The notes: a model not told the origin generated them from the sequence alone. 64,000 nucleotides of DNA from Marinobacter confluentis (GCF_004785685.1 NZ_SRPF01000006.1:55286-119285); one strand, 5' to 3'. Counted from the first letter of the stretch, positions 36,274 to 46,333 are shown. Translations and numbers: made by a program.

Positions 36274-39231
36274 CTATGACCTTTGGTTCTGGCTGGTGGA
36301 GGCTGCCGATTCCGGCTCGTAGGCCGGCAGCCTGATCCGCACGGCGGTGCCGCCACGGTCAGCGTGAAGTGGGCTGTCCACCTGAATGTTGCCGTAGTGC
36401 TCTTCTACGATGCTGTAGACCAGTGACAGTCCCAGGCCGGTTCCCTGGTTGGGCGCTTTGGTGGTGTAGAAGGGCTCGAAGATATGGTCCAGTTGCTGTG
36501 GCGGAATGCCGGACCCCTCGTCAGTGACCTCGATCATAGCGGAGTAGCCGTCATGCTTTCCACTGATTCGCACTTCGCCACCATCGGGCGAGGCATCCCG
36601 GGCGTTGGCCAACAGGTTAATGAAGACCTGAACCAGCCGCTGTTCGTCTCCCAGCACCATCAGCCCGTCCGGGCAGTCATTCAGGTACCGGATACCCAGG
36701 CCCTTGTCGCTGAGTGACAGCAGGTTGATGGATTCGTCCACGCAGCGGCGGATCAGCACCGGCTCGTAGCGGTTGGCGTGGGCGTGATTGCCGGTGCGGG
36801 CAAAGTTCATCAGCGACTGCAGGATGGTAGAGATCCGCCGGGTCTGCTGCTGGATCTGGTCTGCGGTGGACAGAATGTCCGGGTCTTCGGTTTCCAGTTT
36901 CAGGTTCTGGGCCAGAGACGAAATCCCGGTCACCGGGTTGCCGATCTCGTGGGCGACGCCCGCAGCCAATCGACCCACGGAAGCCAGTCGCTCACTGTGC
37001 ATCAGCTCGTCTTCCAGCAGGCGGGTCTCGGTCTGGTCTTCCACCAGGATGATGCTGCCACCCTCGGGATGATCGGGCCCGGCCAGGGCGGCTTTGTGCA
37101 GGTTCAGCCAGTGAGGGCGCCCGCCAAGATCAAGCCGGTGCTTGTAACGGTGCAGGTCTTCCCCGGAATTAAAATCATCCAGCAGCAGATGCCAGTGCTC
37201 TGGCAGCGCCAGCAGCTTTGCCCCCACCACGTCGTCCGCGGTAATGCCGGTCAAATCCTCCATGGCGTTGTTCCACATCAGGATTTCGCCGTCGTCACCC
37301 ATGGAGCACGCAGGAATCGGCAGATTGTGCAGGGTCTGGCGGTAGTGGCGGCGCAGATTGTCCAGTTCTCCCGCCAGGCCGGTCAGTCGGTTTTCGTAGT
37401 CGCCCAGTGCCCGTTCAACGTAACGGATGTCCTGCCCGGTGCCGCCACCGGCCATTGGCTTGAAGCCAAGGTTGCGCTTTACCAGGTCCCGGGCCACGGC
37501 CGGGCCAAGCAGGCCCGACAGGTTCGCTTCCACCCGGTCCCGCAGGCGACGCAGCTGGTAGGGTCGATATTCGACGCTGGGTAATTTCAGTTGTTGCAGC
37601 GCCCGGTCAATTTCACGCCTTGCCACGCCCATGCCCAGAGGCGCCGCAAGCTGCAGCACAAAATCTTCCGAGGACGAGGCCAGCAGTTCCCGGCGCTGTG
37701 GCCGTGAAAGCGCGCCAACAGAACAGGCTTCTGCGGCACTGGATTCTTCTCGGGAACTGGCGCTGAGCACCGATACCAGGGCAAAGAGCGAAATATTCAC
37801 CGTCAGGCTGATGAAAATGAAGATATGCAGGTTGCTGCGGTCCGGCACCAGGGGCGCGTCCAGCAGAGCCAGAACATTGGCGGTGTGAGAGAAGGGTAAC
37901 ACCAGGGTCAGCGCCCATATGATCAGGCCAGCACAAAGGCCGGCGTTCAGGCCTCGGCGGTTGCCTTCGGGCCAGTAGATGACGCCCAGCGCGCCCGGCA
38001 ACAACTGAAGCATGCCCGACAGCGAAATGATACCCAGTATGGACAGGTCCAGATGTTTGCCCAGAGTCTCGTGAAACAACAGGGCGGTGAGAATGGTGAT
38101 GGCAATCAACAGGCGCTTCACCCAACGCAGCCATCGGTATATGTCGCCCTGGTCCCTGGGGGTGCGAAGCGGCAGAACCATGTGGTTGAGTACCATGCCG
38201 GCCAGGGCAAGCGTGCCCACAATCATCAGGCCGCTGGCGGCAGACAGGCCGGCAATATAAACCAGCAGGGTCAACGCCGGATTTTCAATAGCCTGGGATA
38301 CCCCAATGGCGAAGAAGCTGGGGTCGGTGCTGGCGGACAGCGCCTGGCCACCCCAGAGAATCAGAGGTACCGGCAGGCCCAGCAGCAACAAATAGAGCGG
38401 CAGGCCCCAGCTCGCCTTTGCGAGGGCTTTGGGCGACGGGTTCTCACCAAAAGTCATATGGTACATATGGGGCAGCACCAGGGCGCCGGCAAAAGACATC
38501 AGCATCAGCGCCCGCCAGCTGCCATCGTCAATCCGCAGTGCCATGGCGGTTTCCGGGCGGGTCTGGTCGGCAAGCCAGTTTTCCAGGCCAGACATGCCGT
38601 CGAAGACACTGAACAGAATCACGCCGCCCAGGACCAGCAGGGACACCAGTTTGACCAGCGAATCGAAGGCGATGGCCACCACCAGCCCCTGATGGCTGTC
38701 GGAGCCCTGATCACGTCGGGCGCCGAAAAGCGTGGCAAACAACACCACAATCAGGCTGAAACACACGCTGATCAGAACCGGTGAGGTGTTGGGTGCCAGC
38801 AGGCTTGCGGAAGTTGTCACCGCTTTGATCTGCATGCTCAGCAGCGACAGGATTGCCGCGCCGGAACAGAGGGTGACCAGCGTGCCCGCCCACTGGCTGC
38901 GGTAACGGTAGGCAAAAAGGTCCGCCAGGGAGGTCAACTGATAGGCTCGGCCAATACGAAGAATCGGATTCAGCAGTACCGGTGCCAGCAGAAAAGCGCC
39001 ACTGATGCCCAGATAGTAGGCCAGAAAACCATAGCCATACTCCGCCGCCGCGCCTACCGAGGCATAAACTGCCCAGATACCTGCATAGACGCCCAGGCTG
39101 AGGGTGTAGACAAGGGGATGGCGTACCCAGCTGCGCGGCAGCATGCCCCTTTCGGTGATCCAGGCGATGCCGAAAAGCAGCAGCAGGTAGAGGAAGCTGG
39201 CCGCAAGCAGGCCAGAGGCACTAAAACTCAT
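36274..39231 (-). CDS. cbrA: CbrA, transporter-like sensor histidine kinase
   Basis: CbrA pairs an SLC5/SSS-type transporter domain with a histidine kinase. The start ATG 39231 (985 aa) gives MSFSASGLLAASFLYLLLLF. About 12-13 hydrophobic helices fill the first 500 residues. A linker/PAS region follows (MGDDGEILMWNNAMEDLTGI). The kinase part has GRLAAGVAHEIGNPVTGI (phospho-His), N box NLLANARDASPDGG and G boxes DEGSGIPP and GTGLGLSLVYSI. In P. putida and P. fluorescens the SLC5 part is reported to transport histidine. The start overlaps the cbrX stop. Confidence 0.94.
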   Translation of the reverse strand: MSFSASGLLAASFLYLLLLFGIAWITERGMLPRSWVRHPLVYTLSLGVYAGIWAVYASVGAAAEYGYGFLAYYLGISGAFLLAPVLLNPILRIGRAYQLTSLADLFAYRYRSQWAGTLVTLCSGAAILSLLSMQIKAVTTSASLLAPNTSPVLISVCFSLIVVLFATLFGARRDQGSDSHQGLVVAIAFDSLVKLVSLLVLGGVILFSVFDGMSGLENWLADQTRPETAMALRIDDGSWRALMLMSFAGALVLPHMYHMTFGENPSPKALAKASWGLPLYLLLLGLPVPLILWGGQALSASTDPSFFAIGVSQAIENPALTLLVYIAGLSAASGLMIVGTLALAGMVLNHMVLPLRTPRDQGDIYRWLRWVKRLLIAITILTALLFHETLGKHLDLSILGIISLSGMLQLLPGALGVIYWPEGNRRGLNAGLCAGLIIWALTLVLPFSHTANVLALLDAPLVPDRSNLHIFIFISLTVNISLFALVSVLSASSREESSAAEACSVGALSRPQRRELLASSSEDFVLQLAAPLGMGVARREIDRALQQLKLPSVEYRPYQLRRLRDRVEANLSGLLGPAVARDLVKRNLGFKPMAGGGTGQDIRYVERALGDYENRLTGLAGELDNLRRHYRQTLHNLPIPACSMGDDGEILMWNNAMEDLTGITADDVVGAKLLALPEHWHLLLDDFNSGEDLHRYKHRLDLGGRPHWLNLHKAALAGPDHPEGGSIILVEDQTETRLLEDELMHSERLASVGRLAAGVAHEIGNPVTGISSLAQNLKLETEDPDILSTADQIQQQTRRISTILQSLMNFARTGNHAHANRYEPVLIRRCVDESINLLSLSDKGLGIRYLNDCPDGLMVLGDEQRLVQVFINLLANARDASPDGGEVRISGKHDGYSAMIEVTDEGSGIPPQQLDHIFEPFYTTKAPNQGTGLGLSLVYSIVEEHYGNIQVDSPLHADRGGTAVRIRLPAYEPESAASTSQNQRS

Positions 39232-39397
39232 TCGGGTCCCGCCGCCATTCCAGCCAGAAGCCCATGGCAATCAGCCCCGCCCAGATAACGTAAGGGCTGT
39301 ACCAGGCATTTCCTGGTGAGGTCCACCAATCCAGAATATTTGGCGAAAAGATATAAATGGCCAGTACCAGAAGAAAGACCAGACGGTAGATATACAT
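39221..39397 (-). CDS. cbrX: CbrX-like small membrane protein
   Basis: The 58-aa protein MYIYRLVFLLVLAIYIFSP... has two hydrophobic helices and ends EWRRDPNEF. It precedes cbrA with an 11-bp overlap, as CbrX does in pseudomonads, where it is co-transcribed and translationally coupled to cbrA. A GTG six codons upstream (39415) is an alternative start; neither has a strong ribosome site. Biochemical function is unknown. Confidence 0.75.
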   Translation of the reverse strand: MYIYRLVFLLVLAIYIFSPNILDWWTSPGNAWYSPYVIWAGLIAMGFWLEWRRDPNEF

Positions 39398-39447
39398 CGG
39401 AAAAGGTATCCCCACTGCCGTGTGAAGGTCAGTTTATAACACGGGGT

Positions 39448-40326
39448 TCAGCGGGATGTCAGGTGAATCCGTGCTGGCTTCCAGCGGTCGGCGGCGGTTT
39501 GCAGAATATTCGCCACGGAGTCGCGCGCGCTCAGGCCAGAAAGGTCCTGCGCCAAAGCGGCCAGTGCTTCCAGCAGATTGTCAGCAGCCAGGGTGTCGTC
39601 CAGAGCCGGCGCCAGGTTCTGCTTGCTCAGCTTCTGGCCCTGATCGTTCAGAATCACCGGGATATGGAGCCAGGCCGGAATGGTGCCGCCAAGTGCCCGG
39701 TATATCTGGCACTGCTGGGCAGTCATGTCCAGCAGGTCTGAACCGCGAACCACGTGGGTGATCTGCTGGTCGATGTCATCTGCCACCACAGCCAGTTGAT
39801 AGGCATAGAAGCCCTCCTTGCGCCGGATGACCGGGTCATCGACTTCAGCGCACACCTGCTGGTGTTGAGGGCCGAGCAATTGGTCTTGCCAGACGCTGTG
39901 TTCGTCTTCCAGGGCAAATCGAACGGCAAAAGGTTGGTCGCCTACATCAATCGCAGTGTCACGGCATTTGTGGGGATGTCGGCCCCTGTTGGCCTGGAGC
40001 TCCTTGCGGGAGCAGATGCAACGGTAGGCGAATCCCTGCTTTATGAAGTGGTCAACGATGTGTTGGTAACGATCGTGACAGTGGGACTGGAACCGCACGG
40101 GTTCATCGGATTCAAGGCCGTGGGCGGTCAGGCTGGCCAGAATCTGTTCGGTGGCTTCCGGGGATTCCCGCAGAGGATCCAGATCCTCGATCCGCACCAG
40201 CCAGTTCCCGCCATGGGCGCGGGCTTCAAGGTAGCTGGCCAACGCGGTCACCAGGGAGCCGAAATGCAGGGGGCCAGTGGGCGAGGGGGCAAACCGCCCC
40301 CTGTATTTCCGGTCAGAGCTGTTCAA
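39448..40326 (-). CDS. gluQ: GluQ, glutamyl-Q tRNA(Asp) synthetase
   Basis: GluQ activates glutamate and attaches it to queuosine-34 of tRNA-Asp. The 292-aa protein is a GluRS-like catalytic core without the anticodon-binding domain. It has the HIGH-type PSPTGPLHFGSLV, the zinc site CICSRKEL with CRDTAI, and the KMSKS-type QKLSKQN. It sits between dksA (11 bp) and cbrX, the normal pseudomonad order. Confidence 0.95.
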   Translation of the reverse strand: MNSSDRKYRGRFAPSPTGPLHFGSLVTALASYLEARAHGGNWLVRIEDLDPLRESPEATEQILASLTAHGLESDEPVRFQSHCHDRYQHIVDHFIKQGFAYRCICSRKELQANRGRHPHKCRDTAIDVGDQPFAVRFALEDEHSVWQDQLLGPQHQQVCAEVDDPVIRRKEGFYAYQLAVVADDIDQQITHVVRGSDLLDMTAQQCQIYRALGGTIPAWLHIPVILNDQGQKLSKQNLAPALDDTLAADNLLEALAALAQDLSGLSARDSVANILQTAADRWKPARIHLTSR

Positions 40327-40337
40327 ATGCCGACCGA

Positions 40338-40778
40338 TCAGATGCCGGTCTGGCGCTCGCGGATCTCTGCGAGGGTTTTACAATCGATACAGAGCGTCGC
40401 CGTCGGGCGAGCTTCAAGCCGGCGAATACCGATTTCAACGCCGCACTGGTCGCAGAAACCGTAGTCGTCTTTGTCGATGCGGTCGATGGTCTGATCGATC
40501 TTCTTGATCAGCTTACGCTCACGGTCCCGGGTGCGCAGTTCCAGGCTGAACTCTTCTTCCTGGGTTGCGCGGTCGCTGGGATCGGCGTAATTTGCCGCAT
40601 CTTCCTGCATGTGGTGCATGGTGCGGTCGACTTCTTCCATGAGTTCCTGCTTCCACTGCATCAGCAGGCCCTTGAAGTGCTCGAGCATTTCCGCACTCAT
40701 GTAGTCTTCACCCTTCTTCATTTCGTAAGGGGTGAAGCTGGTAATGCGTTCGCGTGGTTGGTCAGCGGTCTTTGCCAT
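40338..40778 (-). CDS. dksA: DksA, RNA polymerase-binding transcription factor
   Basis: DksA enters the RNA polymerase secondary channel and acts with ppGpp. The 146-aa protein has a long coiled coil whose tip reads YADPSDRATQEEEF with the two key aspartates. The C4 zinc finger CDQCG ... CIDCK is complete, so this is the zinc-dependent form. It is co-directional with gluQ and divergent from sfsA. Confidence 0.97.
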   Translation of the reverse strand: MAKTADQPRERITSFTPYEMKKGEDYMSAEMLEHFKGLLMQWKQELMEEVDRTMHHMQEDAANYADPSDRATQEEEFSLELRTRDRERKLIKKIDQTIDRIDKDDYGFCDQCGVEIGIRRLEARPTATLCIDCKTLAEIRERQTGI

Positions 40779-40957
40779 TGAACCCGGCCTCTTGTTAGTA
40801 CTTCACAAGAACGTTCTGCTTCCCACCGCACAAGCCCCGTGGCTAAGCGGTTTTACCCTGGATGAAGCGTTCGTCCTGAAACGGGAATTTGCGGAAAATA
40901 GCAGATTAGTCACGGGGGTGCCAGCCTTGTCGCAACGACTTTTGTACGGAGACATAG

Positions 40958-41689
40958 ATGAAGATACCAGGCCCGGTGACCGAAGGTCGACTGATCCGGC
41001 GCTATAAGCGCTTTCTTGCCGATGTCATTTTGCCGGATGGCAGTGAAGTGACGGCCCATTGCCCGAATACCGGCTCCATGTTGGGCTGCCAGCCTGATAA
41101 CGCCCGGGTGGTGCTGAGTGTCAGCGATAACCCCAAGCGCAAACTGAAATATACCTGGGAGCTGGTGGAAACGTCAGCGGGCGTTTGGGCCTGCGTTAAT
41201 ACCGCGCGCCCCAATGCCCAGGCCAGAGAAGCGATTGAACAGGGCGTGGTAACCGAGCTGAGTGGTTATCCGGTCTGTCGGCCGGAAGTGAAGTATGGCA
41301 GCGAAAAAAGCCGGATAGATTTACATCTGTCCGGGCACGAATCCCTGCCAGACGCCTGGGTTGAGGTGAAGAACGTCACCCTGTGTGACGATCAGGGGCT
41401 GGGCTATTTTCCTGACGCGGTGAGCACCCGTGGGCAGAAACACTTGCGGGAACTGATTGCCCAGGTCGAGGCGGGTGACCGCGCGGTACTGCTGTTTGTG
41501 GTTAACCATACCGGCATTGAACTTGTGAAGCCGGCCGACCACATTGACCCGGCCTACGGCAAGCTGTTGCGCGAAGCCGGGGCGGCGGGTGTGGAAGTGC
41601 TTGCTTACCGGTCAGGACTTGTTAACAAGGGAGAGCCGGATGGTGATCTCTCGCTGGTGGGGCCGGTGCCTGTCAGCCTCCAGGCCTGA
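40958..41689 (+). CDS. sfsA: SfsA family protein
   Basis: SfsA (sugar fermentation stimulation protein) has a nuclease-like fold and a poorly defined role. The 243-aa protein shows [34 protein letters not shown] and VEVKNVTL, with the DALPHVEVKN-type metal motif recognisable. A GGAGAC ribosome site precedes ATG 40958. It is convergent with the next gene; a weak hairpin (CCTGAT-AGCG-ATCAGG, 41685-41700) spans its stop. Confidence 0.93.
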   Translation: MKIPGPVTEGRLIRRYKRFLADVILPDGSEVTAHCPNTGSMLGCQPDNARVVLSVSDNPKRKLKYTWELVETSAGVWACVNTARPNAQAREAIEQGVVTELSGYPVCRPEVKYGSEKSRIDLHLSGHESLPDAWVEVKNVTLCDDQGLGYFPDAVSTRGQKHLRELIAQVEAGDRAVLLFVVNHTGIELVKPADHIDPAYGKLLREAGAAGVEVLAYRSGLVNKGEPDGDLSLVGPVPVSLQA

Positions 41690-41719
41690 TAGCGATCAGG
41701 CCTGGCAAGGGAAGGCTGG

Positions 41720-43297
41720 TCAGGCGCTGGGCATGCCGAAATGCTGACGGATACGGTCCGCAACGGCTTCGGCCAGATGATCCTGATCGGTGTAAAGGTG
41801 GACGGTGTGGGTTTTCTCCTGGTCCGTCAGTGGCTCGAACCAGCCCGCCTGGGTTTCCAGAAGCTCTTCAGTCGCTTCGGATGCATCGCCGTCCCGCGTA
41901 CGGATCCATTGGCGGCGGCTTTCTTCCGGTGCCTCGCAGTGAATGAGTGCGAAGGGCAGGCCAAGATTTTCCGCCACATCGGTCAGCAGGTCGCGCTCCG
42001 CCTGTTTCAGGCAGGCAGCATCGACAATCACCGGCATACCTGCCAGCAAAAGCTCTTTTGAAAGGTCAGCAAGCCGTTGGTAAGTCCGCTGGTTGGCTTC
42101 CTCGGTGTAAAGGTCCTTTCCAATGCCTGATTTGCTGCTCTCCAGCGGCCCCAGGCCAAACAGGCGCTTGCGCTCGACGTCAGAGCGCAGCCGGATCAGC
42201 CCCAGCTCAGCGGCCATGTCCTTGCTGATCACCGATTTGCCGCTGGCGGACAGTCCTGTGGTGGCCAGCAGGTAGGGGTTGGGGAAGCTGCTGTAATCTT
42301 CGGCCAACTGGGCGTAGTCCCGGTAACGCTGCATCAGATCGGCTTTATCTGCGTCGTTGAGCGATGGATTCCCCATAGTGAAGAGTGCGATTTTGCCGCG
42401 AACCATGGCGCGATAGGCCTTGTACAGGGTCAGCAGCGGCAGCGCCTGAAAATCGCCGCGGTATTCCAGATAGTGATTCAGCACCAGATTGGCCAGGCGG
42501 TTTTCACCACGTGATTCCAGGTCCATCAGCAGGAAGGCCAGATCGTTGATGACGTCAATCCAGCGGAAGGGCTCACTGAATTCGATGCAGTCGAAGACCG
42601 TTACGTCACCCTGGTAAACGGTGATGTTCGCCAGATGCAGATCGCCATGGCACTCGCGCACAAAACCGTCGGCGTGGCGCTGCGCGATCAATGGCTGGAC
42701 GCGCTCGAAGGTGGCGCGGGTCCAGGCTTCCAGGTTATCAAGCTGGTCCAGCAGGGACTTGTCGTCGATCATCGGGCGAATCTGGTCGAAATTTTCCTGC
42801 ATGCCGGCAAAAACCGCCTCTGGTGTGCCCAGGGGTTTACCGTCAGCAACCGGGGGCAGGGTCTCGTGGAATTCTGCGACCTGGCGGGCCAGGCTGGTCA
42901 GTTGCTCAGGCTTGAGTTGGCCACGTTCCTGTTGCTTGTCGAACAGTTCGTCCTGGTCGAACTGGCGCATTCGAATGGCGTATTCAAACGGCTCGCCACT
43001 GCCACCGAGTGTTGGTGAATCCGCCGAGCCTGTGATGGGCAGAACGTCAAGATAGAGAGAATCGGCCAGGCGCTTGTTCAGACGCAGTTCTTCTTCGCAG
43101 AAATGCTTGCGACGATCCAGGGTAGAGAAGTTCAGAAAGCCGAAATCCATCGGTTTCTTGATCTTGTATGCGAAATCACCGGTGAGAACAACCCAGGAGA
43201 TGTGAGTTTCCAGAACCTGAAAATTCTGCACCGGATGGTCGTAGAGTTCAGGGTTCTGCAAGGCCTTGATCAGGTCATTGGATGGTGCATCGGTCAC
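41720..43297 (-). CDS. Bifunctional aminoglycoside-phosphotransferase-like/ATP-binding protein
   Basis: The 525-aa protein has two parts. Residues 1-340 resemble an APH-type kinase: GDFAYKIKKPMDFGF, CHGDLHLANI with the catalytic Asp, and VFDCIEFSE. Residues 345-525 are a P-loop kinase-like domain with GLSASGKSVIS and IVDAACLKQAERD. The architecture is common in proteobacteria (COG2187 plus COG0645) without a proven substrate. It is not evidence of drug resistance. It is divergent from mrcB. Confidence 0.88.
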   Translation of the reverse strand: MTDAPSNDLIKALQNPELYDHPVQNFQVLETHISWVVLTGDFAYKIKKPMDFGFLNFSTLDRRKHFCEEELRLNKRLADSLYLDVLPITGSADSPTLGGSGEPFEYAIRMRQFDQDELFDKQQERGQLKPEQLTSLARQVAEFHETLPPVADGKPLGTPEAVFAGMQENFDQIRPMIDDKSLLDQLDNLEAWTRATFERVQPLIAQRHADGFVRECHGDLHLANITVYQGDVTVFDCIEFSEPFRWIDVINDLAFLLMDLESRGENRLANLVLNHYLEYRGDFQALPLLTLYKAYRAMVRGKIALFTMGNPSLNDADKADLMQRYRDYAQLAEDYSSFPNPYLLATTGLSASGKSVISKDMAAELGLIRLRSDVERKRLFGLGPLESSKSGIGKDLYTEEANQRTYQRLADLSKELLLAGMPVIVDAACLKQAERDLLTDVAENLGLPFALIHCEAPEESRRQWIRTRDGDASEATEELLETQAGWFEPLTDQEKTHTVHLYTDQDHLAEAVADRIRQHFGMPSA

Positions 43298-43382
43298 GTT
43301 TCTCTCCAGGCATTATCAGGTATTGTCAGAATTCAAAGGAAACATCATAACGGTCAGGTTACACAAATGACACATGGATGCG

Positions 43383-43413
43383 TTGCGGTATGGCAGGGCG
43401 GTTTCGGTATAAT
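43383..43413 (+). promoter_or_regulatory. Likely mrcB promoter
   Basis: A perfect TATAAT (43408-43413) ends 6 bp before the mrcB ATG. The best -35, TTGCGG at 43383-43388, has a long 19-bp spacer. The predicted start site would coincide with the start codon. Confidence 0.45.
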
Positions 43414-43419
43414 CCCGCC

Positions 43420-45738
43420 ATGAAAAAATCTGCTCCTCAAAAGAAAAGCCCGAAAAAGCGGTCCCCCAAGGGCAAGAAACAACCCTGGTTCTGGCGTCTG
43501 TTTCTCCGGGTTTCACTGATCGGGCTGGTACTACTGGCCGGTTGGATGGTGTATCTGGATGCCGTGGTAACCTCCCGCTTCGAAGGGCGGCGCTTTGAAG
43601 TGCCGTCCCGGGTCTATGCCCGCCCGCTTGAGCTTTATGATGGGGCCAGTGTCAGCGCCAGTGCCTTGCAGCGGGAGCTGGAGCTGGCGGGCTATCGTTC
43701 CGGAAGCGCGGCTGCCGCTGGCAGTTACCGACGCAGCGGCGGGCAGTTCGAGATTCACACCCGCGGTTTCCGGTTTTCCGACGGTGAGGAGCCCCGTCGT
43801 CGGCTGTCACTGAGTGTTTTCGGTGACCGGGTGCAGCAGTTCAGTGTGGTAGACGGCCCGACGTCCCCCATCGTGCGCCTGGAACCTGCCCAGATTGGCG
43901 GTATTTATCCGGCCCATAAAGAGGACCGGGTGCTGGTCGAGCTGGACGAAGTGCCGGAACTTTTCCGTAACACCCTGATGGCGGTTGAAGACCGGCAGTT
44001 CTACGATCACTTTGGTATTGCGCCCATGTCGATAGCCCGGGCCATGCTGGCCAACATCCGGGCCGGGGGTATCGTGCAGGGCGGCAGCACCCTGACCCAG
44101 CAGCTGGTCAAGAACTTCTTCCTGACCCGGGATCAGACGCTGCTACGAAAGGGCAACGAAGCCCTGATGTCGCTGCTGCTGGAACTGCACTACGAAAAAG
44201 ACGACATTCTTGAAACCTATATTAACGAGGTTTATGTCGGTCAGGCCGGAACCCGGGCCATTCACGGTTTCGGGCTGGCAAGCCAGTTCTACTTTGGCGA
44301 GTCCATAGCCGACCTGGACAGCCATCAGATAGCCATGCTGGTAGGGCTTGTAAAAGGCCCGTCCTATTATAACCCGCGCCGGCACCCCGAGCGGGCGAGA
44401 TCCAGGCGCAATCTGGTGCTAGGCGTCATGGCAGACAGCGGCCTGATCAGCGAGCAGGAGGCCTCCCGTGCCCAGGGTCAGCCACTGGGCGTGGCCAGCA
44501 AGCCATCCTATTCAGAGAACCGGTATCCGGCCTATATTGACCTGGTGCGCCGTCACCTCGCCCGGGACTATCGTCAGGAAGACCTGCAAAGCGAAGGTTT
44601 GCGGATCTTTACCACCCTGAACCCGGCCATTCAGTACGCCGCTGAATTCGCGGTCACCGACACCCTCAAGTCTATGGATGGGCGCTCTGAAGGCGTGCTG
44701 GAGTCTGCCATGGTGGTGACCTCCCGTGACAGCGGTGAAGTGTTGGCACTGGTCGGCGGCCGGGACCCGCAATTCGCCGGGTTCAATCGGGCGGTGGATG
44801 CCAGGCGGCCTATCGGTTCGCTGGTGAAACCCTTCATCTATTTGACCGCTCTGCAGAACCCGGACGAGTACACACTGGTTACCCCGGTTGAAGACAAATC
44901 CTTCTCGCTGGTGTTTGATGACGGGCGCCGTTGGGAGCCGAAAAACTACGATGGTGAAGAGCGCGGCGAAGTGCCTCTGCACCTGGCGCTGTCCAGGTCT
45001 TACAACCTGCCGGCGGTCAGGGTGGGACTGGACGTGGGCATTGATGCAGTCAAGACCACCCTGCAGAATTTCGGCGTGTCTGACGGTATTTCTGATTACC
45101 CCTCCATGCTGCTTGGCTCGGTATCAATGACGCCGGTTACGGTGGCGCAGATCTATCAGGGCCTGGCAACCTCCGGGTTTAATACACCGCTGCGAACCAT
45201 CAGACAGGTCACGGATTCCGATGGCCAAGCACTGAGCCGTTACAGCCTCAAGGTCGATCAGGTCGCGGACTCGGCCTCTGTGCACCTGGTCCAGTATGCG
45301 ATGCAGGAAGCCATGCAGGAGGGCACCGGGCGTTCGGTTTACCGCACTGTGCCGGACGAGCTGACGCTGGCGGGCAAAACCGGAACTACCGACGATGGGC
45401 GGGACTCCTGGTTTGCCGGTTTCAGCGGTGACCTGCTGGCGGTGACCTGGGTAGGCCGGGATGATAACGGCCCGACCCCACTCACTGGTGCGACCGGGGC
45501 GCTCCCGGTCTGGGCCCGTTTTATGAGCCGGGTACCGCAACATGGCTTCTCGCCGGTGGTACCGGACGGAGTGGCCTATCACTGGGTGAATTCAGAACAG
45601 GCCGCCATCACTGAGCAGGGTTGTGAAAACGCGCGTTTCATGCCTTTTATCGTGGGCAGCGAGCCCGACATTGAGGCCTCTTGCGGCGGCAGTATACAAA
45701 GCCGCGTACGGGGCTGGTTTGAAGGATTATTCGAATGA
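43420..45738 (+). CDS. mrcB: PBP1b, bifunctional transglycosylase/transpeptidase
   Basis: PBP1b polymerises and crosslinks peptidoglycan. The start ATG 43420 (772 aa) gives a basic cytoplasmic tail and one transmembrane helix at about residues 28-48. The GT51 domain has EDRQFYDHFGI and GGSTLTQQLVKN. The transpeptidase has SLVK (in RPIGSLVKPFIY), SxN (SRSYNLP) and KTGTTDDGRDSWFAGF. No Shine-Dalgarno precedes the ATG. The stop overlaps lpoP as ATGA, so enzyme and activator are coupled. Confidence 0.95.
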   Translation: MKKSAPQKKSPKKRSPKGKKQPWFWRLFLRVSLIGLVLLAGWMVYLDAVVTSRFEGRRFEVPSRVYARPLELYDGASVSASALQRELELAGYRSGSAAAAGSYRRSGGQFEIHTRGFRFSDGEEPRRRLSLSVFGDRVQQFSVVDGPTSPIVRLEPAQIGGIYPAHKEDRVLVELDEVPELFRNTLMAVEDRQFYDHFGIAPMSIARAMLANIRAGGIVQGGSTLTQQLVKNFFLTRDQTLLRKGNEALMSLLLELHYEKDDILETYINEVYVGQAGTRAIHGFGLASQFYFGESIADLDSHQIAMLVGLVKGPSYYNPRRHPERARSRRNLVLGVMADSGLISEQEASRAQGQPLGVASKPSYSENRYPAYIDLVRRHLARDYRQEDLQSEGLRIFTTLNPAIQYAAEFAVTDTLKSMDGRSEGVLESAMVVTSRDSGEVLALVGGRDPQFAGFNRAVDARRPIGSLVKPFIYLTALQNPDEYTLVTPVEDKSFSLVFDDGRRWEPKNYDGEERGEVPLHLALSRSYNLPAVRVGLDVGIDAVKTTLQNFGVSDGISDYPSMLLGSVSMTPVTVAQIYQGLATSGFNTPLRTIRQVTDSDGQALSRYSLKVDQVADSASVHLVQYAMQEAMQEGTGRSVYRTVPDELTLAGKTGTTDDGRDSWFAGFSGDLLAVTWVGRDDNGPTPLTGATGALPVWARFMSRVPQHGFSPVVPDGVAYHWVNSEQAAITEQGCENARFMPFIVGSEPDIEASCGGSIQSRVRGWFEGLFE

Positions 45739-46289
45739 CCTCAAAGCTGATACAGAAGTTCACCATCATCGCACTGGCCGCTGCCCTCTCGGCCTGTGCA
45801 ACCGGTCCCGGCGGCGGCTCGATCTATGTGCCGGCAGAAACCGATGACACCACCGCGCCAGAACCGCCCCGGATTGACCCGGGTGCGGATGAGCCCAGGG
45901 TAGAACGTAAAAGTGAACAGCCCGATACCGAACGCAGATCCCCCAGTTACCAGGATGAGGGTGATGAGTTGCCAGCAGCTGCGCGAGGGCTGATCGGCCA
46001 GGCAGAAAGCCTGCTGGCGGCCGGCGACGCCCAGGGGGCCGTCAGCCAGTTGGAGCGGGCCCAGCGCATTGCGCCGCGTTCAGCGGAAGTCTATTTCGGA
46101 TTGGCAGAGGCCTACGTTGCGCTGAATCAGCTGGGTGCCGCCGAGCAGTTTGCACTTAAAGGCCTTTCATTGGCTGGTAGCGATTCGTTACTGCAACGAA
46201 ACGGCTGGCTCTTGATGGCGGATATTCGTCGGGCTCGTGGCAATGTGGCGGGGGCGGATCAGGCGGAGGCCAGAGCAGGGGCCCTTTAA
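45735..46289 (+). CDS. lpoP: LpoP-like TPR lipoprotein, PBP1b activator
   Basis: The 184-aa protein has a lipoprotein signal with the lipobox LSAC (Cys near residue 21), a disordered linker rich in P, E and D, and TPR repeats in the C-terminal half (AESLLAAGDAQGAVSQLERA, AEVYFGLAEAYVALNQLGAA). A TPR lipoprotein next to the PBP1b gene was identified as the PBP1b activator LpoP in P. aeruginosa. The ATGA overlap with mrcB supports the same role. It would act at the outer membrane, reaching into the periplasm. Confidence 0.85.
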   Translation: MTSKLIQKFTIIALAAALSACATGPGGGSIYVPAETDDTTAPEPPRIDPGADEPRVERKSEQPDTERRSPSYQDEGDELPAAARGLIGQAESLLAAGDAQGAVSQLERAQRIAPRSAEVYFGLAEAYVALNQLGAAEQFALKGLSLAGSDSLLQRNGWLLMADIRRARGNVAGADQAEARAGAL

Positions 46290-46291
46290 CT

Positions 46292-46318
46292 AAAAAACCC
46301 CGCCGAAGCGGGGTTTTT
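46292..46318. terminator. Bidirectional terminator between lpoP and the DUF4382 gene
   Basis: CCCCGC-CGAA-GCGGGG (46298-46313), flanked by A6 on the left and T5 on the right, works in both directions between these convergent genes. Confidence 0.9.
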
Positions 46319-46333
46319 CTTATTGGTCAGCGA

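Noticed and set aside
41720..43297. Aminoglycoside resistance gene
   Set aside because: The APH-like part is fused to a P-loop kinase-like domain in a common housekeeping-type architecture; nothing points to drug resistance.
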